Shown here: positions 1 to 12,237 of the stretch, piece by piece
Numbering within the stretch: the first letter of the stretch is position 1
How the letters are laid out: each line of letters starts with the position of its first letter
Origin: Euphorbia lathyris
Taxonomy: Eukaryota; Streptophyta; Magnoliopsida; Malpighiales; Euphorbiaceae
Length of the DNA stretch: 64,000 nucleotides
Direction of reading: 5' to 3'
Assembly (NCBI RefSeq): GCF_963576675.1
Contig: NC_088918.1
Coordinates: 50,315,501-50,379,500 of the forward strand
Notes under the pieces: model-generated
What the model was told of the DNA's origin: nothing
The model's input: only the letters and a program-made list of their open reading frames with translations
Databases searched by the model: none
Program-made: the position numbers and the translations under genes

Positions 1-1309
1 AGCGGCAGGTATCTACCTGCAGGGTTAGTTTCATCGAACTCAACATGTACTGACTCTTCTAAGACTTGAGTTCGTTTATTGAAAAATCTGTATGCTTTGA
101 TGTTTGTTGATTAGCCTAAAAAGATAGCCTCATCAGCTTTTGAGTCAAACTTAGCTAGGCTGTCTTTAGTATTTAAGATAAAACATTTACAGCCAAAGGC
201 ACGAAAGTATCCAATGTTGGGCTTTCGTCCTTTCCAAAGTTCGTAGGGGGTTTTCTTTAATATAGGTCTAACTAGAGCCCTATTAAGAATATAGCATGTT
301 GTGTTAACAACTTCTCCCCAAAAGTACTTTGGAAGCCTGTGCTCACTCAGCATTGTCCTGGCTATTTCAACCAAGGTTCTGTTTTCCTTTCAATAACCCC
401 ATTTTGTTGAGGCGTTCTAGGAGCAGAGAAATTATGGTCAATGTCGTTGGTTTCACAGAATTCAACGAACTGTTGGTTCTTGAATTCTCCACCATTATCA
501 CTTCGGATGTGAGCTAACTTAAGGTCTTTATCATTTTCAAGTTTTCTTACCAAATTTGAAAATGTCTCAAAGGTTTCATCCTTGCTACTCAGCAAGATGA
601 TCCAAGTGTACCGAGAAAAGTCATCTACAATGACCAAGGAAAATCTTCTTCCACCCAAGCTCAGCGGCTGGACTGGACCGAAGAGATCCAAGTGTAGTAA
701 CTCTAATGGATGCTTAGTTGAGACAATGTTTTTACTATGAAAAGATTGTTTGGTTTGTTTTCCAGCTTGGCAAGCGTGGCATAATTGATCTTTTTCAAAT
801 TTGAGTTCTGGCAGTCCCTCAACCAATTGCTTTCTTGCTAATTTGGCCAGGAGGTCCATGCTTACATGACCAAGTCTCCTGTGCCATAGCCAGGAATTTT
901 CTTCCTTTGACACTAAGCATACAGTTTTTGAAAACTTCTTTTCTAAATTCAGCATAAAGACATTATCAATACGAGGGGCAGTTAAAATTAACTCATTTGT
1001 TTTACCCTCGAATATTTTACATCTAGTGTCATCAAATATAACTTTTCTCCCATTGTCACATAGCTGAGCTACGCTGAGTAAGTTATATTTGAGTCCGCTG
1101 ACTAGGGAGACTGACTCAATAGTAGGATTAAAACCAATGGTTCCTGACCCTACTATCTTACCCTTCTTGTTGTCTCCAAAACTTACACTTCCTCCTCGTT
1201 TACGCACAAACGTGATGAACTGAGTTTCATCACCAGTCATATGCCTCGAGCATGCGCTGTCAATGTACCACATCTTTGACTTCTCAGCACACCTCAGGCT
1301 TACCTGCAA
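1..1309 (-). pseudogene. Element A pol fragment: protease, GAG-pre-integrase, integrase (broken)
   Basis: The first frame (1309 down to 362) starts just after the gag stop. It shows the protease motif DSACSRHMTG (alanine where copia proteases usually have glycine after DS), a GAG-pre-integrase zinc finger with WHRRLGH and CHAC, and the integrase core aspartates in HLDLFG and RSDNGG with the glutamate in NGVIER. A frameshift near 375 moves the reading to a second frame (374 down to 111) holding the integrase C-terminal part (NRTL/ARTMLSE region, then ELWKGRKPNIGYFRAFGC). That frame meets a TAA at 111-113 where a tyrosine codon would fit, and reading then resumes to the edge. Non-functional as it stands. 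Confidence 0.85.
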
Positions 1310-1314
1310 TATAG

Positions 1315-3222
1315 CTAGTTGCTTTTAGGTACCCAATTCTTTTTGGGTCCTTGCTTGTTAGGTTCAACAGGTAAAGCATCATATTTCATTTTATGACGAC
1401 ATACTTGGATAGTATGTCCGTTTTTTCCAAAGAAGTCACAGCTGACCTTCCGTTTAGGATGTCTCACTGACTGGTCAGTACCCCAGTGCTGAGCGTGCCA
1501 GCACACCTTTGTGGTGTGTCCTTTCTTCCCACAGAAATCACACTGGACATTCCGCTGAGGATTCCATCTCTGCTGAAAAGTACTTCTGTACTCAGTGTTC
1601 AGAGGAATATTTCTCTTATTCGGAACCTTAAGTTGGTTCAGAATTGATGTGACGTCCTTTCTCAGTTTCTTAGAATCTGATTGGACCTCAGTGACAAACT
1701 TTTGCATAATTTCTACATTACTATGCAAAATCGAAGTGTCCTGGAGAATATATCGAAGGTCACTCAGTTTGACCTCCTCAACCTCGTCACATCGCTTGTT
1801 GAGTGCTCTAACCTTTTTATTACACTTTTTGACAAGTGTGTATAGGTCACTCAGGGCATTAACCATCTCATTTCTAAGCAAGGGTAGTGATATTACCTCA
1901 GTTGAGTGTTCCTCATCGTCAGATGCAATGGAGGGGTCAGCATGCTCAAAAACACACGGCTCTGCGAGCTCATCTGCCATGAAGCAGATCTTTGCTGACT
2001 CAGTGGCATCAGCTTCAGATGATGATGAATCATCACTATCACTCCAGGTTGCCACCATTGCCTTCTTGCCATTCTTCCTTTCTTTCCTCAGCGTGGGACA
2101 GCTTGACTTGATATGGCCAGTTTGATGACATTCAAAGCATGTAATGGGCTTTGAGCTGTCCTTCTTGTACTTGTTGTCGCTGGAGTCAGCTTTGTTCTTA
2201 TCAAACTTCTTGTAAGGCTTCTTAGAATATTTATCATTATTTTTTAATAGCCTTTTCATCTTTCTAGTGAACATAGCCATTTCTTCATCGTCTGTTGAGC
2301 TCCCATCAGTGGAGTCAGCTTTGATGACAAGAGACTTTTGCTTCTTGTCTTCAGACTTTTCCTTCACCTCGAAATTCTTCATTGATATCTCGTGGGTCAG
2401 CAGCGAGCCAATGAGTTCATCATACTTGTAGGTGGTTAAGTCTTGAGCTTCCTCAACAGCAGTTTTCTTTGCTTGCCAGCTTTTAGGAAGACTCCTAAGA
2501 ATCTTCTTGACTTGCTCTTCCTCAGTGAAGATCTTTCCAAGTCTCTTGAGCTCGTTGATGATGTTTGTGAACCTTGCGTTCATGTCAGAGATTCCTTCAT
2601 CATCATTCATTTCAAATAGCTCGTACAACCTCATGTGCTGGTTGACCATGGATTCCTTCACCTTGTTGGTTCCTTCATAGGTGACCTCCAGCTTTTTCCA
2701 AATCTCTTGCGCTGACTCACAACCTGAAATCTTGTTGTATTCTACAGCATCTAACGCACAGTGAAGCATGTTTATAGTCGAAGCATGATTTTGTAGCTTC
2801 TTGAGATCATCCTTTGTCCATCTAGTCTCAGCTTTGACAACCATTTGGCCATCAATAGTTTCAACAGGAACAAATGGGCCTTGGACTATAGATAGCCATG
2901 CGCTCATGTTAGTTGCCTGAATGAAATTTTTCATTCTATTCTTCCAAAAGGTTCATGTCATAAGATGTGGCTAAGTTTTACGTTGGCCGCCACAAACCTA
3001 CCGCAACCCTCCTCCTTTGTCCGGGCTTGGGACCGGCTGTAAAGGCCACCAAGTGACCCTCACAGGCGGAGTTCGGGACTAAGGCTTTGTTGTTGTTGTT
3101 GTATTCTTCCAAAAGGTATAGTTAGACCCGAAGAATAGAGGAGGCCGAGTTATGGACAGACCCTCAGGTAAAATCTGAGTTGTCAGATTTCCTAGGAGAA
3201 ACCGAGTGCTGTTCTCAGCCAT
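1315..3222 (-). pseudogene. Element A gag, split by a SINE-like insertion
   Basis: Start is the ATG at 3222, by analogy with B gag (MAENSTRF in both). About 40 codons are read before the SINE-like insert (2953-3101 plus duplicated target) breaks the frame; the remaining 539-residue frame runs 2934 to 1315. It holds a copia-type gag core (residues about 1-190), a lysine-rich linker, a CCHC knuckle CFECHQTGHIKSSC, an acidic/serine segment, a coiled-coil-like stretch and two further knuckles near the end. The second of these has lost a cysteine (CDFFGKNGHTIQVC). It ends with a TAG. RNA-binding structural protein by family; here disrupted. Confidence 0.85.
2953..3101 (-). mobile_element. SINE-like insertion with (TTG)n tail inside gag of A
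   Basis: A 149-bp segment is flanked by a perfect 16-bp duplication (tattcttccaaaaggt at 2937-2952 and 3102-3117). It ends on the plus strand with gggactaaggctttg followed by TTG repeats, the 3' signature of the plant Au-SINE group; the body contains a GC-rich tccgggcttgggaccggct segment. By its tail the insert itself reads on the plus strand, opposite to gag. No clear tRNA-like A and B boxes are visible at the 5' end, so it may be 5' truncated, or be another short retroposon sharing the same 3' end. Confidence 0.7.
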
Positions 3223-3270
3223 AGTGGGGATCAGCTCAAGGTAGTTACACCTTGCACAGTGAGCTTTTAA

Positions 3271-3282
3271 GCTCTGATACCA
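3271..3282 (-). promoter_or_regulatory. Element A primer-binding site
   Basis: Minus strand TGGTATCAGAGC, the standard plant initiator-Met tRNA PBS, two bases inside the LTR end. Confidence 0.9.
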
Positions 3283-3284
3283 CT

Positions 3285-4588
3285 TGTTGGTCCCTTATAA
3301 CGTGACAAGTTAGTTCCAAGGGGGGGGGGATAGGAACTATTTTAAATTTTGTCCGTTAAGGCTGACTTCTTTTCCTATGAAAAGGATTACACAGCGTCAC
3401 TAAGTAGATTCAAGACACAAGCTTAGTCAACTTGTGACTAAGTCTGCTTCTTTACTTGAGTCAGGAAATAGCACTTAGAGTCTATTCCTGAACTCAGCTT
3501 CTTAGTAAACTTAACTCAGCGTGAGCTCTTTACTTAGTCAGTTTTCACAGCAAGCAATATAGATTAAAGGAGTTTAAGGGTTGGAAAGATATTACTCAGC
3601 AGACTTATCCTGGTTCGACCTCTTCGCCTACGTCCAGTCCCCGGAACTCGTTCCGAGCTTTTTGAATTCTCTACTGAGCTCTTTAAAGGTAGAGCACGAA
3701 ACCTTTTACAAATAGAAGCTGAGTATAACAAGAGTACCTTCCTCTATACCTCTACTCACTCCTATATCTACACTGAGTACTATAACCGAGTACTCAGCCT
3801 CTCCTTTCTATTCTTCTAGAAATGATAAAGTGTTTGTCCTAAACAACGATTGCTAAGACACTTTAGATGATTGGAAATCACTCTAGACTTTTACACAATA
3901 ATATGGAAATTGGTGTAAGGTATTTGCTTTGCTTTTCTCACAGAATCTTCGAGTATGAATTTGGTCAGCGTTTCGACTACTTGAAGTTCTACATCGATTG
4001 AAGCAAATGGATGGCCTTTATATAGTGACACTTGAGGCACCTGGTCATTTCGAATTTCGAAATAACCGTTGTCACTCTAGGCATGCTCAGCGTCGTTGGC
4101 CAATAGGATTCACGCATCTTCTGTCTTCGTCAGTCTTCGGTAGAATGTTTCGACATTTAAGGAAAAGTCCACGAGACAGCTTTCTGTACCTTCTGAACTT
4201 TTTCCAAAGTAGAAATACTTTATCTAGAAGTTGAACATTGTCTGCCGCTGTCCAGACTGCTTTGTCGTCCAACTCAGAAGCTTCTACTTGAAGCTTTTGC
4301 CACGAAGGATTCTCGATCCTTCTCTTGCTGAGTCGTCGTTTTAGTTGATACGGCTTCGTTTTGAACTCTTGGGCCGAATGGTATTGATGTGTTGACTTGG
4401 GCTTGACTTCCACTTTATGGGCCTTTGAGCTTTTTTTAATCTCAATGTCTTATACACAATTAAACTCAACATTGAACAAACACATTAGTGTAATAAATCA
4501 AAGCGTTTAAATTTAATGTGTTAGAATATTTTTATCATTACTTAAATAATTTTGTCAAATCAAAATCATGTGGGAAGGTGTTTCAACA
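3285..4588 (-). repeat. Element A 5' LTR
   Basis: 1304 bp from TGTTGAAACACC to ...GGGACCAACA on the minus strand, ending next to the PBS. A TATA box (TATATAAAGG) lies at 4015-4024 on the minus strand. It shares its start, end and several internal blocks with the LTRs of B but is diverged, so it is a separate subfamily. Confidence 0.9.
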
Positions 4589-5326
4589 TGTAGTGAGTGA
4601 AGATGATATTTAGGTAGATAAGAAGAAGGTTCGGGCCATCCGAGAGTGGCCGACACCTCGAAATGAGGGGGATATTCTCATTTTTCATGGGTTGGCAACT
4701 TTTTACCCAAGGTTCATTCGAAACTTTAGCTCCATTGTGGCACCCCTTACCGAATGCTTAAAGAAAGGAAGATGGTGTAAATAGGAAGAAGAACAAGCGG
4801 GCAGCTTTGCATTGATTAAAGAGAAGTTGAGTACAACTCTGATGCTTGCCTTCCCGAATTTTGAGAAACTCTTCGAGGTTGAATATGATAGTGGTGTTGG
4901 TGTTGGGGGAGTCCTCATGCAAGAGAACAGTCTGGTGGCATACTTTAGTGCGAAGCTATGTGAGTCGAGATAGAAATAGGCCACTTATGATAAATAATTT
5001 TATGCTATAGTGAGAGCATTAAAGACGTGGGAGCATTATCTTGTGGGAAAGGAGTTTGTGTTTTACATCGACCACTAAGCTTTGAAATACTTGGGGAGCT
5101 AAAAACAACTCTAGATCTTCATGCATGTAAGATGGTTTGCGTTTATGCATAAGTTCCCATATAAACTTATTAGAATAGAGTGGTGGATGCTTTGAGCCAA
5201 AGAGTTGCACTACTCAAGTCGATAGCCCTTTAAGTGAATTGGTTTAATCATATGAAGGGGAACTACAAGGAAGACCTGGAGTTTGGGGTTATATGGGAGA
5301 ATTGTAAGCATCAAGTCAGTGAAAGA
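4589..5326 (+). pseudogene. Element E left remnant: gypsy RT end and RNase H
   Basis: Plus-strand translation gives [39 protein letters not shown], then RNase H pieces [18 protein letters not shown] and EHYLVGKEFVFYIDH, with several in-frame stops (for example after the GRWCK and CESR stretches). These are the RT thumb/connection and RNase H of a Ty3/gypsy chromovirus-type pol. The matching integrase resumes at 47148, so E was split by element B. The left side is cut by element A at 4588. Dead copy. Confidence 0.8.
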
Positions 5327-6450
5327 TGTTGAAACACATTTCCACATGATTTTGATTTGACAAAATTATTTAAGTTAATCCCTGATTAAGGGGCAATTAA
5401 ATTTAAGTGCTTTGATTTAATTGTACTAATGTGTTTGTTCAATGTTGAGTATAAGTATAAATGAAAACAGAAATAAAAAGTAAGACAGGACGAAGTCAGC
5501 ATGAGAACAGAGCACAAGCTGAGTGGAGTGTAACTCAGCATTATAGAAGATAAGTCTTCTTCAGAACAAACGCTTGAAGACGAAGATGACCGAAGAAGCT
5601 GAGTAGAACATGACTTAGCCTCACCAGAGACAAAGATCAAAGGCAACGTCTATCAAAGTCAAGCTGAGTGTTCATCAAGACAGCGTCAATGATCCATTTA
5701 CTAAAAGACAAGACCCGACAACGTCTGCGCCAATACAGAAGCCTTGGAATTACACACAGAGTCAATTTCGAGATGCATGGGTCAACTGGCATTTGGCTAA
5801 AAGACGAAACTGGCGCTAGAAGACGAACCTGTAGGAAGAAGACAAGCCTGACGCCTGCTAAATTCAGACGACATGATTGGCCTGCGAATTCTGAATGCTG
5901 ACCAAGCATGTGACACAAGAGAGCCGTTTGAATCCAACGGATACTTCCAGATTCAAATGATTAGAGCTTCAGAATCAACTATAAAAGGACAAGACCATCT
6001 CTTGGATCCTTAGCCGAATTACAAAAAGAAAAAGAGCATACATACAAAGCACATTCAAACAAGAAAGAAGATCTTACACCAAATTTCTATTTCTTTGTAA
6101 AAGCTAGATTGAATTTGTATTCATCTAAAGTGTTCTTCATCTAGAAAGAACAAGTTTGTATCAATTGTAAAAATTGAGAGAGTGGTGCTGAGTACTCGGT
6201 TTTAGTACTCAGCGGTAGAGAAAAATCTGAGTGTTCGGTTATAGCGCTCAGTAGGAGTTGAGTAGACGAATAGAGGAAGGTACTCTTGCATATTCAACTG
6301 CCTTGTAAACGGTTTGTGCTCTACCTTTAAAGAGCTCAGTATTGGATTGAAAAAGCCCGGAAGGATTCTGGGGACTAGACGTAGGCGGTGAGGCCGAACC
6401 AGGATAAATCTTGCTGAGTAATTTCTAACCCTTTCTCTCAATATATATGT
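5327..6450 (+). repeat. Element B 5' LTR, left part
   Basis: Matches the 3' LTR segments 25561-25765 and 45991-46870. TATA box tataaaag at 5980-5987. Interrupted at 6450 by element C; continues at 15862. Confidence 0.92.
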
Positions 6451-8316
6451 TGTTGGAAATTAAGGCTAAGGTATAGCAGCGGAAATATAAAATTTTTAGC
6501 CTATTTCCTTTTAACCATAGAATCCGTTAATCGTTATTTCATATAAAGAGGGATAAGAAGGAATACCTTTCGATGAACAATCTACCGTTGTTAAAGAAGC
6601 GCCCACAATTCTTTTCCGAGTTCCCAAGCATGAAGTATAACACGGTGAGGTTAAGTTAGAATCAACCCTTATGAGATGCAACCAAAATAGACTGCCTCTA
6701 ATTAACCAACACAAGATCAAAGAGAAAAGGAGATGAATGAGATTAATCAATTGACGGAAGCCGTATGAATTCTTGTCCACGAACTAGGGGATGCGAATTC
6801 ACTTTCTCTCTTTTAATGTAGGTTTCGAAAATCACAATAAGGGGAGGGGGATAGGCTTAGTCGAAATTCTCATAAGGAGGGGGTATATATAGTCACTTGT
6901 ATCTAAACCCTAGTTAGATAGGAATAGGTTACTTAATAGGAATTCCATTCGGAATAGGATTCCTAATTATTATCTTATAATATATCAAATACATTTAGGA
7001 TAATAATAAATAACCTAATTGGGTAATAATAGGAGTATATTAATCTAATTAAAACTCCTAACTTAATTATCTCTTAATTAATTTAATTCACAAACCTAAT
7101 CAAATTAGGATTAATGGAATTAAAATAATTCCTTATTTACTATATATAAATTTCGGCCCCCCCTCTATATAAATGGGCCTTACTGGGCTCATTTGGGCTT
7201 CCATCTATTAATGACATCCATCTCTCTTTTGGTTCCAAGTCTTATGTGTGATCCATTAGGTTCTTACTACTTCTGGTCTTATGCAACTATTAAATTAATT
7301 TCTTCAAGAATTATATTTAATCCTTGCATAACGGAATGATGTACTGAGTATGTTATTGGCAAGTCTGTAATCATTCCCCCAGAGTCCGTTAAGAAGACAG
7401 GTTGATTCTGTCGTTAACCCTTCCGTATTAGTTACAATATAATTCGATCCTTTATCAACTACATCCTTGAACTGAATCTTATGACTATGGGTGATGTCAA
7501 GTCACATATAGCGAGACGTTCATTTTACTTGTACATGCCGAGTCAACTCAAATAGATAGGTTAAGTGAAATCTGTATTTCTACTCTTAAGCTATCACCTT
7601 GCAAGGATTTAGAGTCGAGTCTTCCACAAGCGATCCTTGGATGTATCTCCCATTAATCGGGAGTGATAAATGCTCAATCCAATGTATAACTACCCTGACA
7701 TTACCTCCTGTGACACCCAACCTTTGCAGTTCACACCCCAGAGTCATCTCTGTTAAGGATCATGGGACCACAGGATCAAAGTCTCACATTCAGTAATTCA
7801 GGATGACCAATTAACATTCATTTGAGTCTGAGGATTAGTTATACCTATTAATACCAATGAGATGAACAGGTGACAAGGAAGAATCTACCCATCCTGTTAT
7901 CTCAAATCGGATCCCCAATCCTAATGAACGACGTTTCATCGGATCTATGTAACTGCCCAGATATCTATATATATGAAGCTTGTGAGATCAGCTTTCTGTC
8001 GGACAGAAGACATTGTTACATACAAGTCTCAACAGTGATATATCAATCCTAAACATATCACTTGACTTGGGGTGGTTTTAAGTTTATTAGTTTATTATAA
8101 AGTTTTGTCTCACTTCATGCTTGTATGAACACTTTATAATCACTTTAAACAAACTTACGGATTTCCTTTTATTAGACTTTATTTAGTGATTAAAAGGGAT
8201 TGCCTTTATATAGTTATAAAACATATATCTCATTAAAACAAATGACATAAAGAACAATTCATTTACATTAAGTTTGTATCCTGCAACAATTGTCTATAGG
8301 ACACTAAACCCCAACA
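6451..8316 (-). repeat. Element C 3' LTR
   Basis: 1866 bp, minus-strand start TGTTGGGGTTTAGTG at 8316. The purine-rich tract CCAAGTGGGAGTA directly precedes it at 8317-8329 (PPT). Contains 9 bp (near 8208) that the other LTR lacks. Confidence 0.92.
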
Positions 8317-11300
8317 TACTCCCACTTGGACTAAAAGCCAATTGTTTCTAAAACTTATCCCAGTAGAAGTTAAATGACGATCATGTACTTTCTGGGTTAA
8401 AGGCTTTGTCAACGGATCTGCAACGTTGTCCTCTGTAGGTACTCTTTCTATTCTCACATCTCCTCTAGCCACAATCTCTCTAATGATGTGGTATCGCTTT
8501 AGGTAGTGCTTGGATGCATTATGAGACCGTGGTGCCTTTGCTTGCGCAATGGCTCCATTGTTATCACAGTACAGAGTAATGGGATTGACAATGTTAGGCA
8601 CCACTCCTAGTTCTGTAATTAACTTTCTAATCCAAACTGCTTCCTTTGCTGCTTCCGCAGCAGCGATGTACTCTGACTCGGTCTTAGAGAAAGCTACGCT
8701 TCCCTGCTTGGAACTTTTCCAACTGACCACGCCCCCATTCAAGATAAACAGGTATCCTGATTGGGATTTAAAATCATTCTCATCTGTGAGATGACTAGCG
8801 TCTGAAAATCCTTCAATTTTCAGATCTCCTTCTCCATACACTAGGAACATGTCTTTAGTCCTTCTCAAGTACTTAAGAATGTTCTTGACGGCAATCCAAT
8901 GCTCGTCTCCCGGATTCCCTTGGTAACGACTCGTTACAGATAACGCGAACGCTACGTCAGGTCTAGTTCATAGCATAGCATACATAATCGAACCGATCGC
9001 GCTGGCGTACGGGACTACAGCCATGCGTCGTTTGTCATCATCAGTTTTAGGACATTGATGATTGTTTAACTTTACTCCATGTACCATGGGTAAGTTACCT
9101 CGTTTCGATTCAAGCATGCTAAACTGATTTAGCACCTTTTCAATGTATGTAGCCTGTGAAAGACCAAGCAGTCTTCGCGATCTATCTCTATAGATCTTTA
9201 TACCAAGTATATAAGCTGCTTCACCAAGTTCTTTCATTGAGAAGTTACCAGATAACCATACTTTCACCGATTGTAATAGATCAATGTCATTTCCCATTAA
9301 CAGTATATCGTCCACATATAGTATGAGAAATGCTATAGAGCTCCCACTTGCTTTCTTGTAAATGCAAGCTTCTTCGCAATTTTGTTCGAAACCAAATTGT
9401 TTTATGGTTTCGTCAAAACGCTTGTTCCAGCTTCTAGATGCTTGCTTGAGTCCATAAATGGATCTCTGAAGTTTGCAAACTTTATTTTCATCCTTTGATA
9501 TGAAACCTTCAGGCTGCATCATGTATACATCCTCAAGCAGGTTTCCATTTAGGAAAGCTGTTTTCACATCCATTTGCCAAATCTCATAATCGTAGTGAGC
9601 GGCAATAGCAAACATGATTCTGATTGATTTGGACATAGCAATAGGAGAGAAGGTTTCGTCATAATCAACACCTTGTTTCTGACGATATCCTTTCGCTACC
9701 AACCTAGCCTTGTAGGTGCTAACCTTTCCATCCATGTCAGTCTTCTTTTTGAAGATCCACCTGCACCCAATGGGAATTATCCCTTCGGGTGGATCAACCA
9801 AAGTCCACACTTGGTTAGTATACATGGAATCCATTTCAGAATCCATGGCTTCAAGCCATGCTTTAGAATCTGGACTAGTAAGAGCCTCTTCGTAGTTTTC
9901 GGGTTCGTCGTCTAACACGGGAACCTCGTTATCATCTCCCACTAGAAAACCATATCTAACTGGGAGTTCACGAACTCTTCGTGATCTACGAATAGGTGCC
10001 ACTGGAGTCTCATCTAATGGGACTTCTTCGGGTACCTCAACTGCTTCTGTTGTTTCAGTCGGTGTTTCTTCCTCTTGAACTTCGTCGAGTTCGATCACGC
10101 TTCCCTTTTGTGTTTCTTCGAGAAACTCTTTCTCTAAGAAGGTTGCGTATCTGGATACTATTACTTTCTGATCATCTGGATGATAGAAGTAATACCCCAT
10201 GGTTTCTTTGGGATATCCAATGAAGAAACATTTATCAGATTTAGAATCTAATTTGTCGGACGCTATGCGTTTGACATATACTGAACAACCCCATACTCTC
10301 ATAAATGAGAACACAGGTTTCCTACCAATGAACAATTCATATGGTGTGGAACTAGAGGATTTAGTTGGTACTCGGTTCAGGGTGAAGAGGGCAGTTTCTA
10401 AGGCATAGCCCTAGAACGATTTTGGAAGTAAGGCCATGCTCATCATGGATCGTACCATATCTAATAGGGTACGGGTTCTCCTCTCGGATACACCATTGTG
10501 TTGTGGTGTATATGGAGGTGTCCATTGTGAGCATATCCCACATTCAGTTAGATAATTCAGAAAATCATCTGAAAGATATTCGCCACCTCGATCGGATCGA
10601 AGCGTCTTTATTTTCTTTCCTAATTGATTTTCCACTTCATTCTTGAAGCATTTGAACTTGTCAAAAGCTTCTGATTTGTGCCTCATCAAGTAGATGTAAC
10701 CATATCGAGTATGGTCATCTATGAAGCTTATGAAGTATCTGAATCCTCCTCTTGCTTGGACTGACATAGGACCGCATACATCTGAATGAATGAGTCCTAG
10801 AGTGTCTGATACACGCTCACCTTTATTGCTAAAGGGTGTCTTTGTCATTTTACCTTTTAAACATGATTCACATGTTTCCAATGATTCGGAATCGATTGGA
10901 TCTATAAGCCCATCTGAATGTAGCTTTAGCATGCGTCTCTTGTTTATATGGCCTAAACGACAATGCCACAAGTAAGTTGAATTATCTATCTTATGTCTTT
11001 TGGTATCAATTGCAAAAACAGGAGTTTTATCATCTAACACATAAATCCCATTTTGTGATATTCCTGAAAAATAAAAGATCGAATCTTTATAAAAATTGCA
11101 ACTATTGTTCTTTATTGAAATATGAAAACCGTCGTCAACAAGACGGCTAATAGAAATAATGTTACGAGACATCTCAGGAACGTATAAACAATTCCTTAAT
11201 TCTATTACAAGCCCAGAGGGCAAAAGTAAAACATAATCTCCAATTGCGAGGGCGGCAACTCTTGCTCCATTTCCCACTCGCAAGTTTATGCTTCCTTTCT

Positions 11301-12237
11301 TAAGTTCCTTAGTCTGTTTTAGCTCCTGCATATTTGTACAAATATGAGATCCACATCCGGTATCAAGTACCCAAGATTCAGACAATGAAACTGTATTTAT
11401 TTCAATATAAAACATGCCAGATGTAGAAGCACCACCTTTTCCCTTCTTGAGGGTGGCTAGATACTCCTTGCAGTTTCTCTTCCAATGCCCGTCTTTACCA
11501 CAGAAGTGGCATTCTCCTTTGGGCTTCTTCACTTCCTTTCCCTTGGACACAGCTTTCTTACGTTTCTTGGGATGTTTAGGATTGGGAAAATTCCCTTTCC
11601 TTTTCTTCGATCCCTCAATTACAAAAGCCGGTATGGTCTTGTCTTTCTTCATATTAGGCTCAACTGACTTGAGCATGTTTGCAAGCTCTTCAAGAGAGGT
11701 TTGCAAGTCATTCATCTGATAGTTCATAATGAACTGTGAATAACTTTCTGGGAGGGATTGAAGAATTAAGTCAACACTTAGTTCGTTATCCATCGCAAAT
11801 CCAATACTAGAAAGTTTGGTAATGTAGCCAATCATCTTGACACAATGTGTCATGACTGATGTGCCCCCTTGCATCCTGCAACGATATAACAGCTTGGATA
11901 TCTCGTAGCATTCGCACCTGGTTTGTTTCCCAAACAATTCCTTTAGGTGCATGATGATGGAATATGCATTCATCTCCTCATGTTGCCTTTGTAATTCCGA
12001 TGTCATCGATGCAAGTATGATGCATCCGGCATGATCGTCATCAGCCTTGTGCTTCTGGTAAGCATCAATTTCCTCGATAGGAGCATCATCTTCAGGGATA
12101 GGGGGTATCGATGTATCAAGTACATACCCAATTTTCTCGAACTTCAAAACAATTTTGAGGTTGCGAAACCAGTCGGTGAAGTTTGAACCATTCAGTTTGT
12201 TATCGGTAAGAATGTTTTGCAGATTGGTTTTAGTCAT
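8263..12237 (-). pseudogene. Element C gag-pol polyprotein with two premature stops
   Basis: A single frame starts at ATG 12237 (MTKTNLQNILTD). Gag core residues about 1-190; CCHC knuckle at 243-256 (CHFCGKDGHWKRNC); protease LDTG at 291-294; GAG-pre-INT HCRLGH near 425; integrase D486, D549, E585. TAG at 10411-10413 replaces what the context (PKSF-x-GYALETA) suggests was Trp. The same frame continues through RT (FSPIAMSKS, QMDVKTAFLNG, LYVDDILLM). It reaches a TGA at 8968-8970 (YAML-x-TRPDVAF, probably Cys or similar), then RNase H (SDASHLT, SKTESEYIAAAEA, KHYLKRYHIIRE). The frame ends inside the 3' LTR. No frameshift seen: only two point changes from coding. Confidence 0.9.

Larger units (their letters stand above)
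1..4588 (-). mobile_element. Element A: Sirevirus-like Ty1/copia, minus strand, 3' part outside window
   Basis: Read on the minus strand the order is LTR (3285-4588), tRNA-iMet-type primer-binding site, gag, then protease and integrase running off the left edge. Gag with several CCHC knuckles and a gag/pol junction at a TAG codon match element B, so A and B are relatives; their LTR starts (TGTTGAAACAC) are the same but the LTR bodies are clearly diverged. RT, RNase H and the second LTR lie outside the window, so no target-site duplication can be tested. The LTR edge abuts remnant E at 4589. Seen: LTR end, PBS, domains. Inferred: Sirevirus lineage. Confidence 0.85.

Noticed and set aside
7599..8052. 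Short plus-strand ORFs in C LTRs, repeated at 15148-15601, with minus-strand ones at 61322-61805
   Set aside because: Identical LTR copies with no domain; non-coding LTR sequence.
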